Shown here: positions 1-6,327 of the stretch, one piece after another
Position numbering within the stretch: the stretch's first letter is position 1
How the letters are laid out: each line of letters begins with the position of its first letter
Program-made: the position numbers and the translations under genes
DNA from: Flavobacterium sp.
GTDB taxonomy: Bacteria; Bacteroidota; Bacteroidia; Flavobacteriales; Flavobacteriaceae
Direction of reading: 5' to 3'
Assembly: GCF_020217025.1 (NCBI RefSeq)
Contig: NZ_JAIWOF010000222.1
Span: forward strand, 1-10,000
DNA: 10,000 bases
The notes under the pieces: generated by a model
What the model saw: the letters and a program-made list of their open reading frames with translations, nothing else
Database searches by the model: none
What the model was told of the DNA's origin: nothing

Positions 1-236
1 CTTGCTGCAATACCTATCCATTTTACAGTACTTTGTTTTCTAGGTTGTAATGGGAGTTTTTGCTCGAATTGCGTTCCTTTTTGTGTTTCAAAGTAACCAA
101 ATAGTGATTGATATTTTGCCAAATGCGGCGCCACATCGTTGGAAGAAAAATAGGCCTTTAATTGTTTTTCTTCTGCTATTGTAGTTTCTCCTTGAAAGTA
201 TTTTTCCAATAATTGTTCAACTAACTTGAGTTCCAT
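1..236 (-). CDS. Probable anti-sigma / sigma-linked membrane protein, N-terminal part (cut by window edge)
   Basis: About 78 codons are visible, starting at the ATG at 236-234 with no stop before the window edge. The protein begins MELKLVEQLLEKYFQGET, has a charged soluble N-terminus (residues 1 to about 70, rich in Lys, Glu and Gln), and reaches a hydrophobic turn (KWIGIAA) at the edge, where a membrane segment would begin. The start overlaps the end of the upstream ECF sigma gene by 20 nt in another frame, which implies translational coupling. Proteins of this size and layout directly after flavobacterial ECF sigma genes are commonly anti-sigma factors or uncharacterised membrane partners. 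That role comes from position and the pre-membrane layout only; no anti-sigma motif such as a zinc-binding HxxxCxxC is visible in the part shown. Confidence 0.7.
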   Translation of the reverse strand, partial: MELKLVEQLLEKYFQGETTIAEEKQLKAYFSSNDVAPHLAKYQSLFGYFETQKGTQFEQKLPLQPRKQSTVKWIGIAA

Positions 237-732
237 AATTATGTGTTTTTTCTATTTGTTCTCTTAAGGTTTTTCGTGCTCTTGATAAAGCTACTCGAAC
301 CGCTGTTTCATTCATTTCTAATACTTGAGCAATTTCCGAAAATTCGTATTCTTCAATTTCTCTAAGTTGTAATATCAATCGTTGTTGTTCAGGTAAATCG
401 TTCATTAACTTTTCTGCCCATTGCAACGTATTTTGATGCTCTATTTGTGTTTCAACACTCGCTTGCTTGTCTTGATAATTATTATGTACAATTTGTAAAT
501 TAGTAGCTCTTTTGCTTTTAAGTTGATCCAAACAATAATTCTTGGTCATCGTCATCGCTAAAGCTTCTACACTATTGTATTGTTCTAAAGCACTATTTTT
601 ATTCCACAACCTCACTAAAACCTCCTGAGTCGCATCTTCTGCTTCTTCCGTACTCACAAGCATTCGCTTCGCTAAACGAAATAACTTATCCTTAAAAGGA
701 GTGATTATTTGTACAAACTCGTTTTGGTTCAT
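217..732 (-). CDS. ECF-type RNA polymerase sigma factor (sigma-70 family)
   Basis: This 171-residue protein has the usual length of an extracytoplasmic-function sigma factor. Region 2 covers roughly residues 8-75 and contains the core-binding block EEAEDATQEVLVRLW (29-43), followed by the aromatic-rich segment ending KNYCLDQLKSKR that melts the -10 element. Region 4 covers about 105-158, with LPEQQRLILQLREIEEYEF leading into the helix-turn-helix FSEIAQVLEMNETAVRVALS and the basic tail RARKTLRE. There is no region 1 or 3, which is the ECF layout. It is the first gene of a minus-strand pair, overlapping its downstream partner by 20 nt. A box resembling the housekeeping -7 element (TACATTCG, 766-759) lies about 26 nt upstream of the start. 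The regulon and inducing signal cannot be read from the sequence. Confidence 0.93.
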   Translation of the reverse strand: MNQNEFVQIITPFKDKLFRLAKRMLVSTEEAEDATQEVLVRLWNKNSALEQYNSVEALAMTMTKNYCLDQLKSKRATNLQIVHNNYQDKQASVETQIEHQNTLQWAEKLMNDLPEQQRLILQLREIEEYEFSEIAQVLEMNETAVRVALSRARKTLREQIEKTHNYGTQVS

Positions 733-781
733 AGTAATTGGTTGGTTTATAATGAAGACGAATGTAATTTAATTTTGTTAC

Positions 782-822
782 AAATAAAAAAAGGTTCTGA
801 TAAAAAAATATCAAAACCTTTT
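782..822 (-). terminator. Intrinsic terminator of the btuB-like gene
   Basis: Arms 809-822 and 789-802 pair over 14 positions around a 6-nt loop (803-808). They are followed, in the minus direction, by TTTTTTTATTTG. The single non-Watson-Crick position is a G-U wobble in minus-strand RNA but a C-A mismatch in plus-strand RNA, so the hairpin is built for the minus strand. It begins 24 nt after the receptor stop codon. Confidence 0.82.
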
Positions 823-845
823 AAAATCAAATAATTAAACTTTAG

Positions 846-2783
846 TTAAAACATGAAATTCAAACCTAATTTATAATTTCTTCCTCTTGTATTGTATCCA
901 ATTAATTCTTGGAAATCCTCATTAAATATGTTAGTCACAGTTCCAAAAATATGTAAACGCTTTGGTAATAATTCATATGAAATATTCGAATTAACCAACT
1001 GATAAGCGGCTAAATTAACAGCTTGCGTTGCCCAAATATTCGAATCGTAATAGGCATCGCTTCTTTTATCTACATATTGATAATTGATTCCGAAAGTTCC
1101 TCTTTTGAATTTGTAATTCAAGTCAACATTTCCTTTATGTTTTGGAATTAATCGGTTTAATTGTTGTTCTACTTCTGTGAAAGTATAATTACCTCCAATG
1201 TTGAAACGTTCTGATAAGGTATAACGAACGCTTGTTTCTACTCCTTTTGCATTGTAAGTTCCGTCGATGTTAATATAATTTGAAGCAAACGTTATTGGAT
1301 TAGTAAAAAATCCAAATGTATTTTCTTCTTCTCTATAAAAACCAACCGCATTTATTGTTAATTTTTTATCCAATAATTGCGATTCGAAACCAAATTCTGC
1401 CGTAGCATTTTCTTCTGGAGTTAAGTCTAAATTTCCGTAAGGACCATATAATTGGTATAAACTTGGCGTGATGAAAGCTGTACTATACGAGGCTAAAATT
1501 TTCAATGGTAAATTTTCAAATGAATAACTCGGATTAAAATTATACACTATTTGATTTCCGTATTCGCTATGCGTGTTGAAACGAGCTCCTGCATTGACAT
1601 TCAAACCAAATTCAGAATTAAAAACCAAAGTAGCATACGGATCTAACAAATTGAACTTCGCTCCTTCTCTTGCTACATTAGTATAAGCGTCTTTTTGTGT
1701 CATATCGAAATATTGATATTGAGCACCTAGAACCAAATACACTTGTTTGCTGAAATTATATTTATTAAAAGCATCAATCGAAACACTTCTTCCTGAATAA
1801 TTGTAATTATCAATCGTTCCCGACCATGAATTTGAAATATTTAAAACTCTATCAATTGTTGACGCTCCTGCGTTAATTGCAAATTCTCCTTTGTTGTATT
1901 TGTATTTTGGTAAGAATCCAATTCTGAATTGTTCCGAAAAACTATTATTATTCAAATCGTCAGAATTAGCAATAAAACCATCAAACGAATTGTCGAATGT
2001 GTTTTTGATTCGGTCATAATTTCCGAAAAATTCAAAACTCAATTTATCATTCGCCTTGAAACCAATTTTCTGCAACACATTCACTCTTGAAAACGTATCT
2101 TCTTCGAAATTTTCTCCTGCAGCTTCCGACATTCCTTTCGTTTCGGTGCTGTTTAAAGTCGTCATGTAAGAAACTTTATTGATTGTTCCATTTACCGATA
2201 ATCCTTGATTGAAATCTTGAGCACTCGTTTTTGAAGCATTTGAAGTATTTTGCGTTCCCATATTGATGTACGCATTACCCGAAATTTCTTTTTTAGCTGA
2301 TTTTTTTAATGTGATATTGATAACTCCAGTTGCAGCTCCAGTTCCGTACAATGTACTCGAAGCGCCTTTCATGACTTCAATTTTCTCAATTTGTTCTACT
2401 GGAATTAAACGTAAATCATATTCAATATTAATTCCTGAAGCATCAGAAACTGGAACACCATCAATATAAATAGCTACTTGACGATTACGACCACCACGAA
2501 TGTAATAGCCTAAATTTTTTCCATTAAACGATTGATTTCCGTTGATTTCCACTCCAGCAACCTGACTCAACACGTTAGCTAAATTTTGACCTTTTTTGGC
2601 TTCTAAGTCCTGAGCGGTAATCACTTCAATAATTTTACCTGATTTTTCTTTGCTTTGCGCAAATTTTGTGTCGGAAACGACCACTTCTTTTAAATTAGTC
2701 ACTTTTAGCGTATCTGATTCTTGAGCATACGCAAAAACAGTAGCTAGTGTAAATACACTTAAGCCAATAAACTTTTTGTTCAT
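846..2783 (-). CDS. btuB: TonB-dependent outer-membrane receptor, BtuB-like (vitamin B12 uptake)
   Basis: The protein has 645 residues, close to E. coli BtuB (about 614). A signal peptide covers roughly residues 1-20 and ends AYA/Q. A Bacteroidota-type TonB box follows (LKEVVVS, 31-37). The plug domain covers about 46-160, with RGGRNRQVAIYIDGVPV and IEKIEVMKGASSTLYG followed by GVINIT. The rest is a 22-strand-type beta-barrel rich in alternating aromatic and polar residues, ending with the outer-membrane signature Phe (LGLNFMF). There is no N-terminal carboxypeptidase-like extension. It should carry cobalamin across the outer membrane using TonB/ExbBD energy. The plug and barrel show the receptor family; the B12 specificity comes from the cobalamin riboswitch in its leader and the BtuFCD-type importer nearby. 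The start at 2783 fits the signal peptide; no Shine-Dalgarno site is seen, as is usual in this phylum. Confidence 0.9.
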   Translation of the reverse strand: MNKKFIGLSVFTLATVFAYAQESDTLKVTNLKEVVVSDTKFAQSKEKSGKIIEVITAQDLEAKKGQNLANVLSQVAGVEINGNQSFNGKNLGYYIRGGRNRQVAIYIDGVPVSDASGINIEYDLRLIPVEQIEKIEVMKGASSTLYGTGAATGVINITLKKSAKKEISGNAYINMGTQNTSNASKTSAQDFNQGLSVNGTINKVSYMTTLNSTETKGMSEAAGENFEEDTFSRVNVLQKIGFKANDKLSFEFFGNYDRIKNTFDNSFDGFIANSDDLNNNSFSEQFRIGFLPKYKYNKGEFAINAGASTIDRVLNISNSWSGTIDNYNYSGRSVSIDAFNKYNFSKQVYLVLGAQYQYFDMTQKDAYTNVAREGAKFNLLDPYATLVFNSEFGLNVNAGARFNTHSEYGNQIVYNFNPSYSFENLPLKILASYSTAFITPSLYQLYGPYGNLDLTPEENATAEFGFESQLLDKKLTINAVGFYREEENTFGFFTNPITFASNYINIDGTYNAKGVETSVRYTLSERFNIGGNYTFTEVEQQLNRLIPKHKGNVDLNYKFKRGTFGINYQYVDKRSDAYYDSNIWATQAVNLAAYQLVNSNISYELLPKRLHIFGTVTNIFNEDFQELIGYNTRGRNYKLGLNFMF

Positions 2784-2842
2784 TTTAGGGTTAATAAAAA
2801 TTTTAATAAATTGGGGAGAAAAGCACAGAATTTACCCATACT

Positions 2843-2866
2843 CAAACTTTTTTTCCCGAAAGTTTG
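2843..2866 (-). promoter_or_regulatory. Hairpin in the riboswitch expression platform
   Basis: In minus-strand RNA, CAAACTT (2866-2860) pairs with AAGTTTG (2849-2843) around a 10-nt loop TCGGGAAAAA. It lies about 15 nt after the B12 box and about 59 nt before the start codon. No U-tract follows, so it does not look like an intrinsic terminator. The loop CGGG can pair with CCCG of the conserved aptamer core (2979-2982), and TTCGGG (loop plus one stem base) can pair with CCCGAA at the very 5' end of the transcript. A kissing-loop role like that known for cobalamin riboswitches is possible but inferred. Confidence 0.5.
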
Positions 2867-2876
2867 TTACTCAACG

Positions 2877-3055
2877 AATGTGGCAGGTCTCCTGGCTTGC
2901 GTCTTGTTATCAACCTTCTCATTCGCCAAGGCGAACAATGGTAATGTAGAAAATAACAAGCTTGATAGCTTACAGTTGCGGGTACAGCTTAGGTTTTTCA
3001 CCTAATTCCCTTTTAATGTTGTTTTGAAAAATTCAGAAACAACAACCAAAATTCG
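2877..3055 (-). promoter_or_regulatory. Cobalamin (adenosylcobalamin-type) riboswitch
   Basis: Read on the minus strand, the leader contains the diagnostic pieces of this class in the right order. GGGAATTAGGTG (3010-2999) is followed by ACCCGCAACTGTAA (2983-2970). A variable arm closes with CTTGTTAT/ATAACAAG (2960-2953 with 2910-2903) and carries the small hairpin TTCGCCTTGGCGAA (2935-2922). Then comes the B12 box AGCCAGGAGACCTGCCA (2897-2881). These match the known consensus almost base for base. The riboswitch represses downstream expression when cobalamin is plentiful, so the receptor should be made on B12 limitation. The aptamer ends are approximate. The first base of the RNA is probably near 3053-3055, given the promoter just upstream. 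The plus-strand open frame across this element is not a gene. Confidence 0.95.
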
Positions 3056-3059
3056 GGTG

Positions 3060-3093
3060 CAAAGGTATTATATTTTTTGTAGATTTGAGCAAA
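3060..3093 (-). promoter_or_regulatory. Bacteroidota-type promoter of the riboswitch-btuB transcript
   Basis: On the minus strand TACCTTTG (3067-3060) is an exact match to the -7 consensus TAnnTTTG, and TTTG (3093-3090) lies upstream as a -33 element, with 22 nt between its TTG and the TA. Transcription would start near 3053-3055, immediately before the riboswitch. The spacing is at the long end of what is usual. Confidence 0.65.
3080..3087 (+). promoter_or_regulatory. -7 box for the divergent T9SS-protein gene
   Basis: TAGATTTG is an exact TAnnTTTG match, 16 nt before the ATG at 3104. It lies between the -33 and -7 boxes of the oppositely directed btuB promoter. No clear -33 element is seen for this direction. 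Confidence 0.5.
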
Positions 3094-3103
3094 TATATAT
3101 TTT

Positions 3104-3928
3104 ATGAAAAAAATAATTTTACTTTTCTTCATTTGTTTTTCAGGATTTGCACAACTTAATTATGTTCAAATATCCACCAACTCCACTAGCGTTTATGTTA
3201 CTACTAATCTAAATGACCCCATTAATCCATACAATGATTCGACATCAGATGCCGGTTTGAATACTATTTTTCAGAATCATAATGTAACGACAATTACCGA
3301 CAACTTTCATGAAATTGACAACACCAATGCTATTTTCGCAATATACTCAGGAACTAATTTGAATGGATTTATAACTGATTTAGAAAATTATTCTTCACTT
3401 GTAACTAAAGTTAGTATAAGTCCAGAATTTGAAACTTTTGGGGATGTTTTAATGTATAATTTAGTAAATCCATACATAGGAGTACAGACCGGAACTGATT
3501 CAAATGGGATTGTGATAACTAATGATAGTAGTCTTAATTCTATTTTATTCAATCACAATGTAACTTATTTTCAAAACTATTATTTACAATGTGATTGTAA
3601 TGTAATCAATTTAAAAAACGATTTAATTAATTACAACTCTGTTATAAGTTCTTCTCACTATGCACCTTTAGTATTTTTAAATACCCCAGAATTTTCTAGT
3701 AATTTAATTAAGATTTACCCAATTCCATTTCAAAATGAAATTGAAATTAATAGTAATAATCTTATAACTAATTACAAACTTTTTTCATTAGATGGAAAGA
3801 TTATAACTGATGTAAACCAATTTGAAAATTTTAAAAATTCGCTTCTAAATTTAAATTCAGGAATATACATTATTGAACTTACCAATGATTCTAGTGAAGT
3901 TCACAGACAAAAAATAATAAAGAAATAA
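3104..3928 (+). CDS. T9SS-secreted / surface protein with duplicated internal module, unknown function
   Basis: The protein has 274 residues. Residues 1-16 are a signal peptide (MKKIILLFFICFSGFA). Residues about 202-274 are a type A T9SS sorting domain: IYPIPFQNEIEI, then LFSLDGKII, then LNSGIYIIELT and a basic end (RQKIIKK). It should therefore be exported through the Sec and type IX systems and released or anchored on the cell surface. The middle holds two related modules: LNTIFQNHNVT...FITDLENYSSLV (51-100) and LNSILFNHNVT...LKNDLINYNSVI (144-181). The second contains a Cys-Asp-Cys (163-165) absent from the first. The composition is Asn/Ser/Thr-rich and the codon use more AT-rich than in the transport genes. 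I do not recognise the module. It sits between btuB and the ABC importer, but whether it takes part in B12 capture is unknown. Confidence 0.88.
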   Translation: MKKIILLFFICFSGFAQLNYVQISTNSTSVYVTTNLNDPINPYNDSTSDAGLNTIFQNHNVTTITDNFHEIDNTNAIFAIYSGTNLNGFITDLENYSSLVTKVSISPEFETFGDVLMYNLVNPYIGVQTGTDSNGIVITNDSSLNSILFNHNVTYFQNYYLQCDCNVINLKNDLINYNSVISSSHYAPLVFLNTPEFSSNLIKIYPIPFQNEIEINSNNLITNYKLFSLDGKIITDVNQFENFKNSLLNLNSGIYIIELTNDSSEVHRQKIIKK

Positions 3929-3929
3929 C

Positions 3930-4037
3930 CTACTTCTTCTTATTCATCTTACGCCACAACCAAATAAAGCCAATTGCAAAGTGTGCTAAAATAATAGTTG
4001 CTACTGCATAAAGGAAAGCGTTAGAATCTGTTCTCAT
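3930..4037 (-). CDS. 35-residue single-pass membrane micro-protein, unknown function
   Basis: The ATG at 4037-4035 opens a 35-codon frame ending in TAG at 3932-3930. It encodes a polar N-terminus (MRTDSNAF), one strongly hydrophobic segment (about residues 8-28, LYAVATIILAHFAIGFIWLW) and a basic tail (RKMNKKK), which predicts a membrane helix with its C-terminus in the cytoplasm. A perfect -7 box (TAAATTTG, 4057-4050) lies 12 nt before the start. The stop is one base from the stop of the convergent T9SS gene, so the intergenic space is used exactly. There is no Shine-Dalgarno site. It could be an accessory subunit of a membrane complex; no partner can be named from the context. It is short enough for chance, but layout, promoter and charge pattern together favour a real gene. 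Confidence 0.6.
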   Translation of the reverse strand: MRTDSNAFLYAVATIILAHFAIGFIWLWRKMNKKK

Positions 4038-4049
4038 GTTTTTTTATGG

Positions 4050-4057
4050 CAAATTTA
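4050..4057 (-). promoter_or_regulatory. -7 box for the membrane micro-ORF
   Basis: TAAATTTG on the minus strand matches TAnnTTTG exactly and lies 12 nt upstream of the micro-ORF ATG, giving a leader of only a few bases. No convincing -33 TTTG is present at the expected distance. Confidence 0.45.
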
Positions 4058-4121
4058 GTGGTTTTTGATAAATCGTTTGGCATCATTTGTTACATATAAT
4101 CTGTGTTTGAATGTAAAGTAC

Positions 4122-4129
4122 TACTTTTG
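4122..4129 (+). promoter_or_regulatory. -7 box for the btuFCD-like operon
   Basis: TACTTTTG matches TAnnTTTG exactly, 14 nt before the ATG at 4144. TTTG at 4106-4109 is too close and TTTG at 4086-4089 too far to be a good -33 element. The leader is too short for a riboswitch, and no B12 box is seen in the whole 4038-4143 gap. Confidence 0.5.
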
Positions 4130-4143
4130 CAAAAAAATTTTTC

Positions 4144-5274
4144 ATGCGTCACTATTTCATTTTAGTTGTTTTATTATTGGGGTTCATCCAATGTAAAAAA
4201 TCTGAAAACTCATCAAATCTTCCTACTTCTGTGCAAAACAGCATTCAACATGCAGAAGGATTTTCTATTGAAAAATATGATAATTTCTCGGTGGTAAAAG
4301 TTTCGAATGCGTATCCTGAAGCGAAAAAAGATTACACTTATGTACTTCATAAAAAAGGCGCTCAAATACCAGATAGTTTACAAAAATTTACTGCGATTGA
4401 AGTGCCAATAAAAAAGGTAATTGTTACTTCAACAACACATATTCCAGCATTAGAATCATTAGGAGTTGAAAATACTTTAATTGGTTTTCCAACAACAGAA
4501 TACATTTCATCTGAAAAAACAAGAGCTTTAATCGATGCTGGAAAAGTGCGCGATTTAGGTTCTAATCAAGGATTGAACACAGAAGTTATTTTAGACATTC
4601 AACCTGATGTAATTGTTGGTTTTAGTGTAGATGGCGATTTAAAAACTTACAAAAACTTAGAAAAAAACGGTCAGAAAATCATCTTCAATGGCGATTGGAC
4701 CGAAAAAACACCTTTGGGAAAAGCGGAATGGATTAAATTCTTCGGTGCTTTGTATGATTTAGACGAAAAAGCAAACGAGATTTTCAATTCGATTGAAAAA
4801 GAATACAATTCCGTATTAGCTTTAGCAAAAAATGCTAAAACCCAACCCACCATTTTTGCCGGCGCTATCTACGAAGACCAATGGTTTTTACCTCAAGGCG
4901 ATAGTTGGGCAGCCTATTTTTTAAAAGAAGCCAACGGAAATTACCTATGGAAAGATTCCAAAGGAACAGGAAGCTTAGCTTTATCTTTCGAAAGTGTTTT
5001 AGACAAAGCCAAAGATGCTGATTTTTGGATTGGACCTGGGCAATTTGGTTCCATTAAACAAATTTTAGAAAGTAATCCCAATTACATTTACTTTAAAGCG
5101 GTAAAAAATAAAAACGTGTATTCGTTTAGTACTAAAAGAGGAAAAACTGGCGGTGCCATCTATTACGAATTAGCACAAAACCGACCTGATTTGGTTTTAA
5201 AAGACATCGTAAAAATTTTACATCCCGAAATGTTACCCGATTACGAATTGTTTTTTTTCGAGAAGTTAAAATAA
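4144..5274 (+). CDS. btuF: ABC importer substrate-binding lipoprotein, BtuF-like (cobalamin)
   Basis: The protein has 376 residues. The N-terminus is a lipoprotein signal: a hydrophobic stretch, then GFIQC with Cys17 as the lipid site, followed by KKSENSS. The -1 Gln is unusual for a lipobox. The helical-backbone binding fold begins near residue 90 with KKVIVTSTTHIPALESLGV, typical of BtuF/FhuD-type proteins. It continues with VRDLGSNQGLNTEVILDIQPDVIVG (136-159), the N-lobe, and a C-lobe with FAGAIYEDQWFLPQGDSWAA (238-257) and DADFWIGPGQFG. About 70 extra residues (18-89) precede the fold and are absent from E. coli BtuF (266 residues). It delivers ligand to the permease encoded 25 nt downstream. 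Family assignment is firm; cobalamin rather than an iron chelate is inferred from the riboswitch-controlled receptor next door. Confidence 0.88.
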   Translation: MRHYFILVVLLLGFIQCKKSENSSNLPTSVQNSIQHAEGFSIEKYDNFSVVKVSNAYPEAKKDYTYVLHKKGAQIPDSLQKFTAIEVPIKKVIVTSTTHIPALESLGVENTLIGFPTTEYISSEKTRALIDAGKVRDLGSNQGLNTEVILDIQPDVIVGFSVDGDLKTYKNLEKNGQKIIFNGDWTEKTPLGKAEWIKFFGALYDLDEKANEIFNSIEKEYNSVLALAKNAKTQPTIFAGAIYEDQWFLPQGDSWAAYFLKEANGNYLWKDSKGTGSLALSFESVLDKAKDADFWIGPGQFGSIKQILESNPNYIYFKAVKNKNVYSFSTKRGKTGGAIYYELAQNRPDLVLKDIVKILHPEMLPDYELFFFEKLK

Positions 5275-5299
5275 TGTAATTTAGCCAAAATTTCAATTC

Positions 5300-6325
5300 A
5301 TGTCGTTTACCAAAAAACAAAACCTTCTTTTCATCCTCTTGCTTGTCGCAATGGTGTTTTTGTTTTTGGTGAATATTAGTTTGGGTTCAGTTTCTATTCC
5401 TTTGAAAGAAGTAGTTAACGGACTTTTATCGCAAGACATGAGTAAGGATAGTTGGGAGATTATTCTATGGAATTTCCGTTTTCCAAAAGCCATAACCGCA
5501 ATTTTAGTTGGAATTGGACTTTCAATGAGCGGCTTGTTGATGCAAACGTTGTTTAGAAATCCGTTGGCTGGACCTTATGTTTTAGGATTGAGTTCGGGTG
5601 CGAGTTTGGGAGTAGCGTTTGTCATTTTAGGAACTGGATTTTTACCACCCTTTATCTCATCCTTCTTTTTATCGAATTACGGATTAATTCTAGCATCGAG
5701 TTTAGGAAGTTTATTGGTTTTTATGGCCGTTTTATTGGTATCGAAAAAACTAAAAGACACCATGGTAATTCTGATTGTCGGATTAATGTTTGGAAGTTTT
5801 ACAAGTGCCATTGTTTCGGTGCTATCCTATTTTACTACAGCTGAAAAATTACAGAAATTCACTTTTTGGTCAATGGGAAGCATTTCTAATTTATCTTGGA
5901 ATGAAATTTCGCTTTTATCCGTTTTTGTTATTATCGGAATTGGCATTAGTTTCATGGTTATCAAACCGTTGAACGCTTTATTATTGGGAGAAAAATATGC
6001 TCAAAGCATAGGAATCAATTATAAGAAAACGCGTTTTTTAATCATTATCGCAACCAGTATTTTAGCAGGAAGTATTACCGCTTTTGCAGGCCCGATTGCT
6101 TTCATAGGTTTGGCAGTTCCGCATATGGCGAAATTGTTATTTCAAACGAGTAATCATTTTGTGTTGTTTTGGAGTACGCTTTTACTAGGCGCCATTGTCA
6201 TGTTGTGTTGCGATACAATTGCGCAAGTTCCAGGAAATGATATTACTCTACCAATTAACGCGATAACATCAGTAATTGGTGCTCCAGTTGTGATTTGGTT
6301 GTTAGTTAAAAAGAAACGATTTTAA
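5300..6325 (+). CDS. btuC: ABC importer permease, FecCD family, BtuC-like
   Basis: The protein has 341 residues, mostly hydrophobic, consistent with the ten membrane helices per subunit of BtuC. The family signature is clear. FRFPKAITAILVGIGLSMSG (59-78) is followed by QTLFRNPLAGPYVLGLSSGASLG, matching the R-x-PR...G...Q...NPLA-P...G-x-S-x-GA pattern. GPIAFIGLAVPHMAK (264-278) matches the conserved cytoplasmic segment that docks on the ATPase. A homodimer forms the channel through the inner membrane. The ATG at 5300 starts directly before the first membrane helix (LLFILLLVAMVFLFLV) and after a short basic stretch, and no upstream in-frame start is needed. The ATPase gene begins two bases after its stop, so the pair is almost certainly translated from one mRNA. 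Confidence 0.93.
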   Translation: MSFTKKQNLLFILLLVAMVFLFLVNISLGSVSIPLKEVVNGLLSQDMSKDSWEIILWNFRFPKAITAILVGIGLSMSGLLMQTLFRNPLAGPYVLGLSSGASLGVAFVILGTGFLPPFISSFFLSNYGLILASSLGSLLVFMAVLLVSKKLKDTMVILIVGLMFGSFTSAIVSVLSYFTTAEKLQKFTFWSMGSISNLSWNEISLLSVFVIIGIGISFMVIKPLNALLLGEKYAQSIGINYKKTRFLIIIATSILAGSITAFAGPIAFIGLAVPHMAKLLFQTSNHFVLFWSTLLLGAIVMLCCDTIAQVPGNDITLPINAITSVIGAPVVIWLLVKKKRF

Positions 6326-6327
6326 CC

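Noticed and set aside
2811..3005. A 64-codon plus-strand open frame upstream of btuB.
   Set aside because: It runs antisense across the cobalamin riboswitch; the conserved RNA elements explain the sequence and the peptide has no family features.
3104..3928. The AT-richer composition of the T9SS gene as a sign of recent transfer.
   Set aside because: No repeats, integrase, tRNA or insertion scar flank it, and Asn/Ser/Thr-rich secreted proteins of flavobacteria are often AT-rich.
4671..5493. Short minus-strand frames across btuF and btuC.
   Set aside because: They are shadows of strongly conserved coding sequence on the plus strand.
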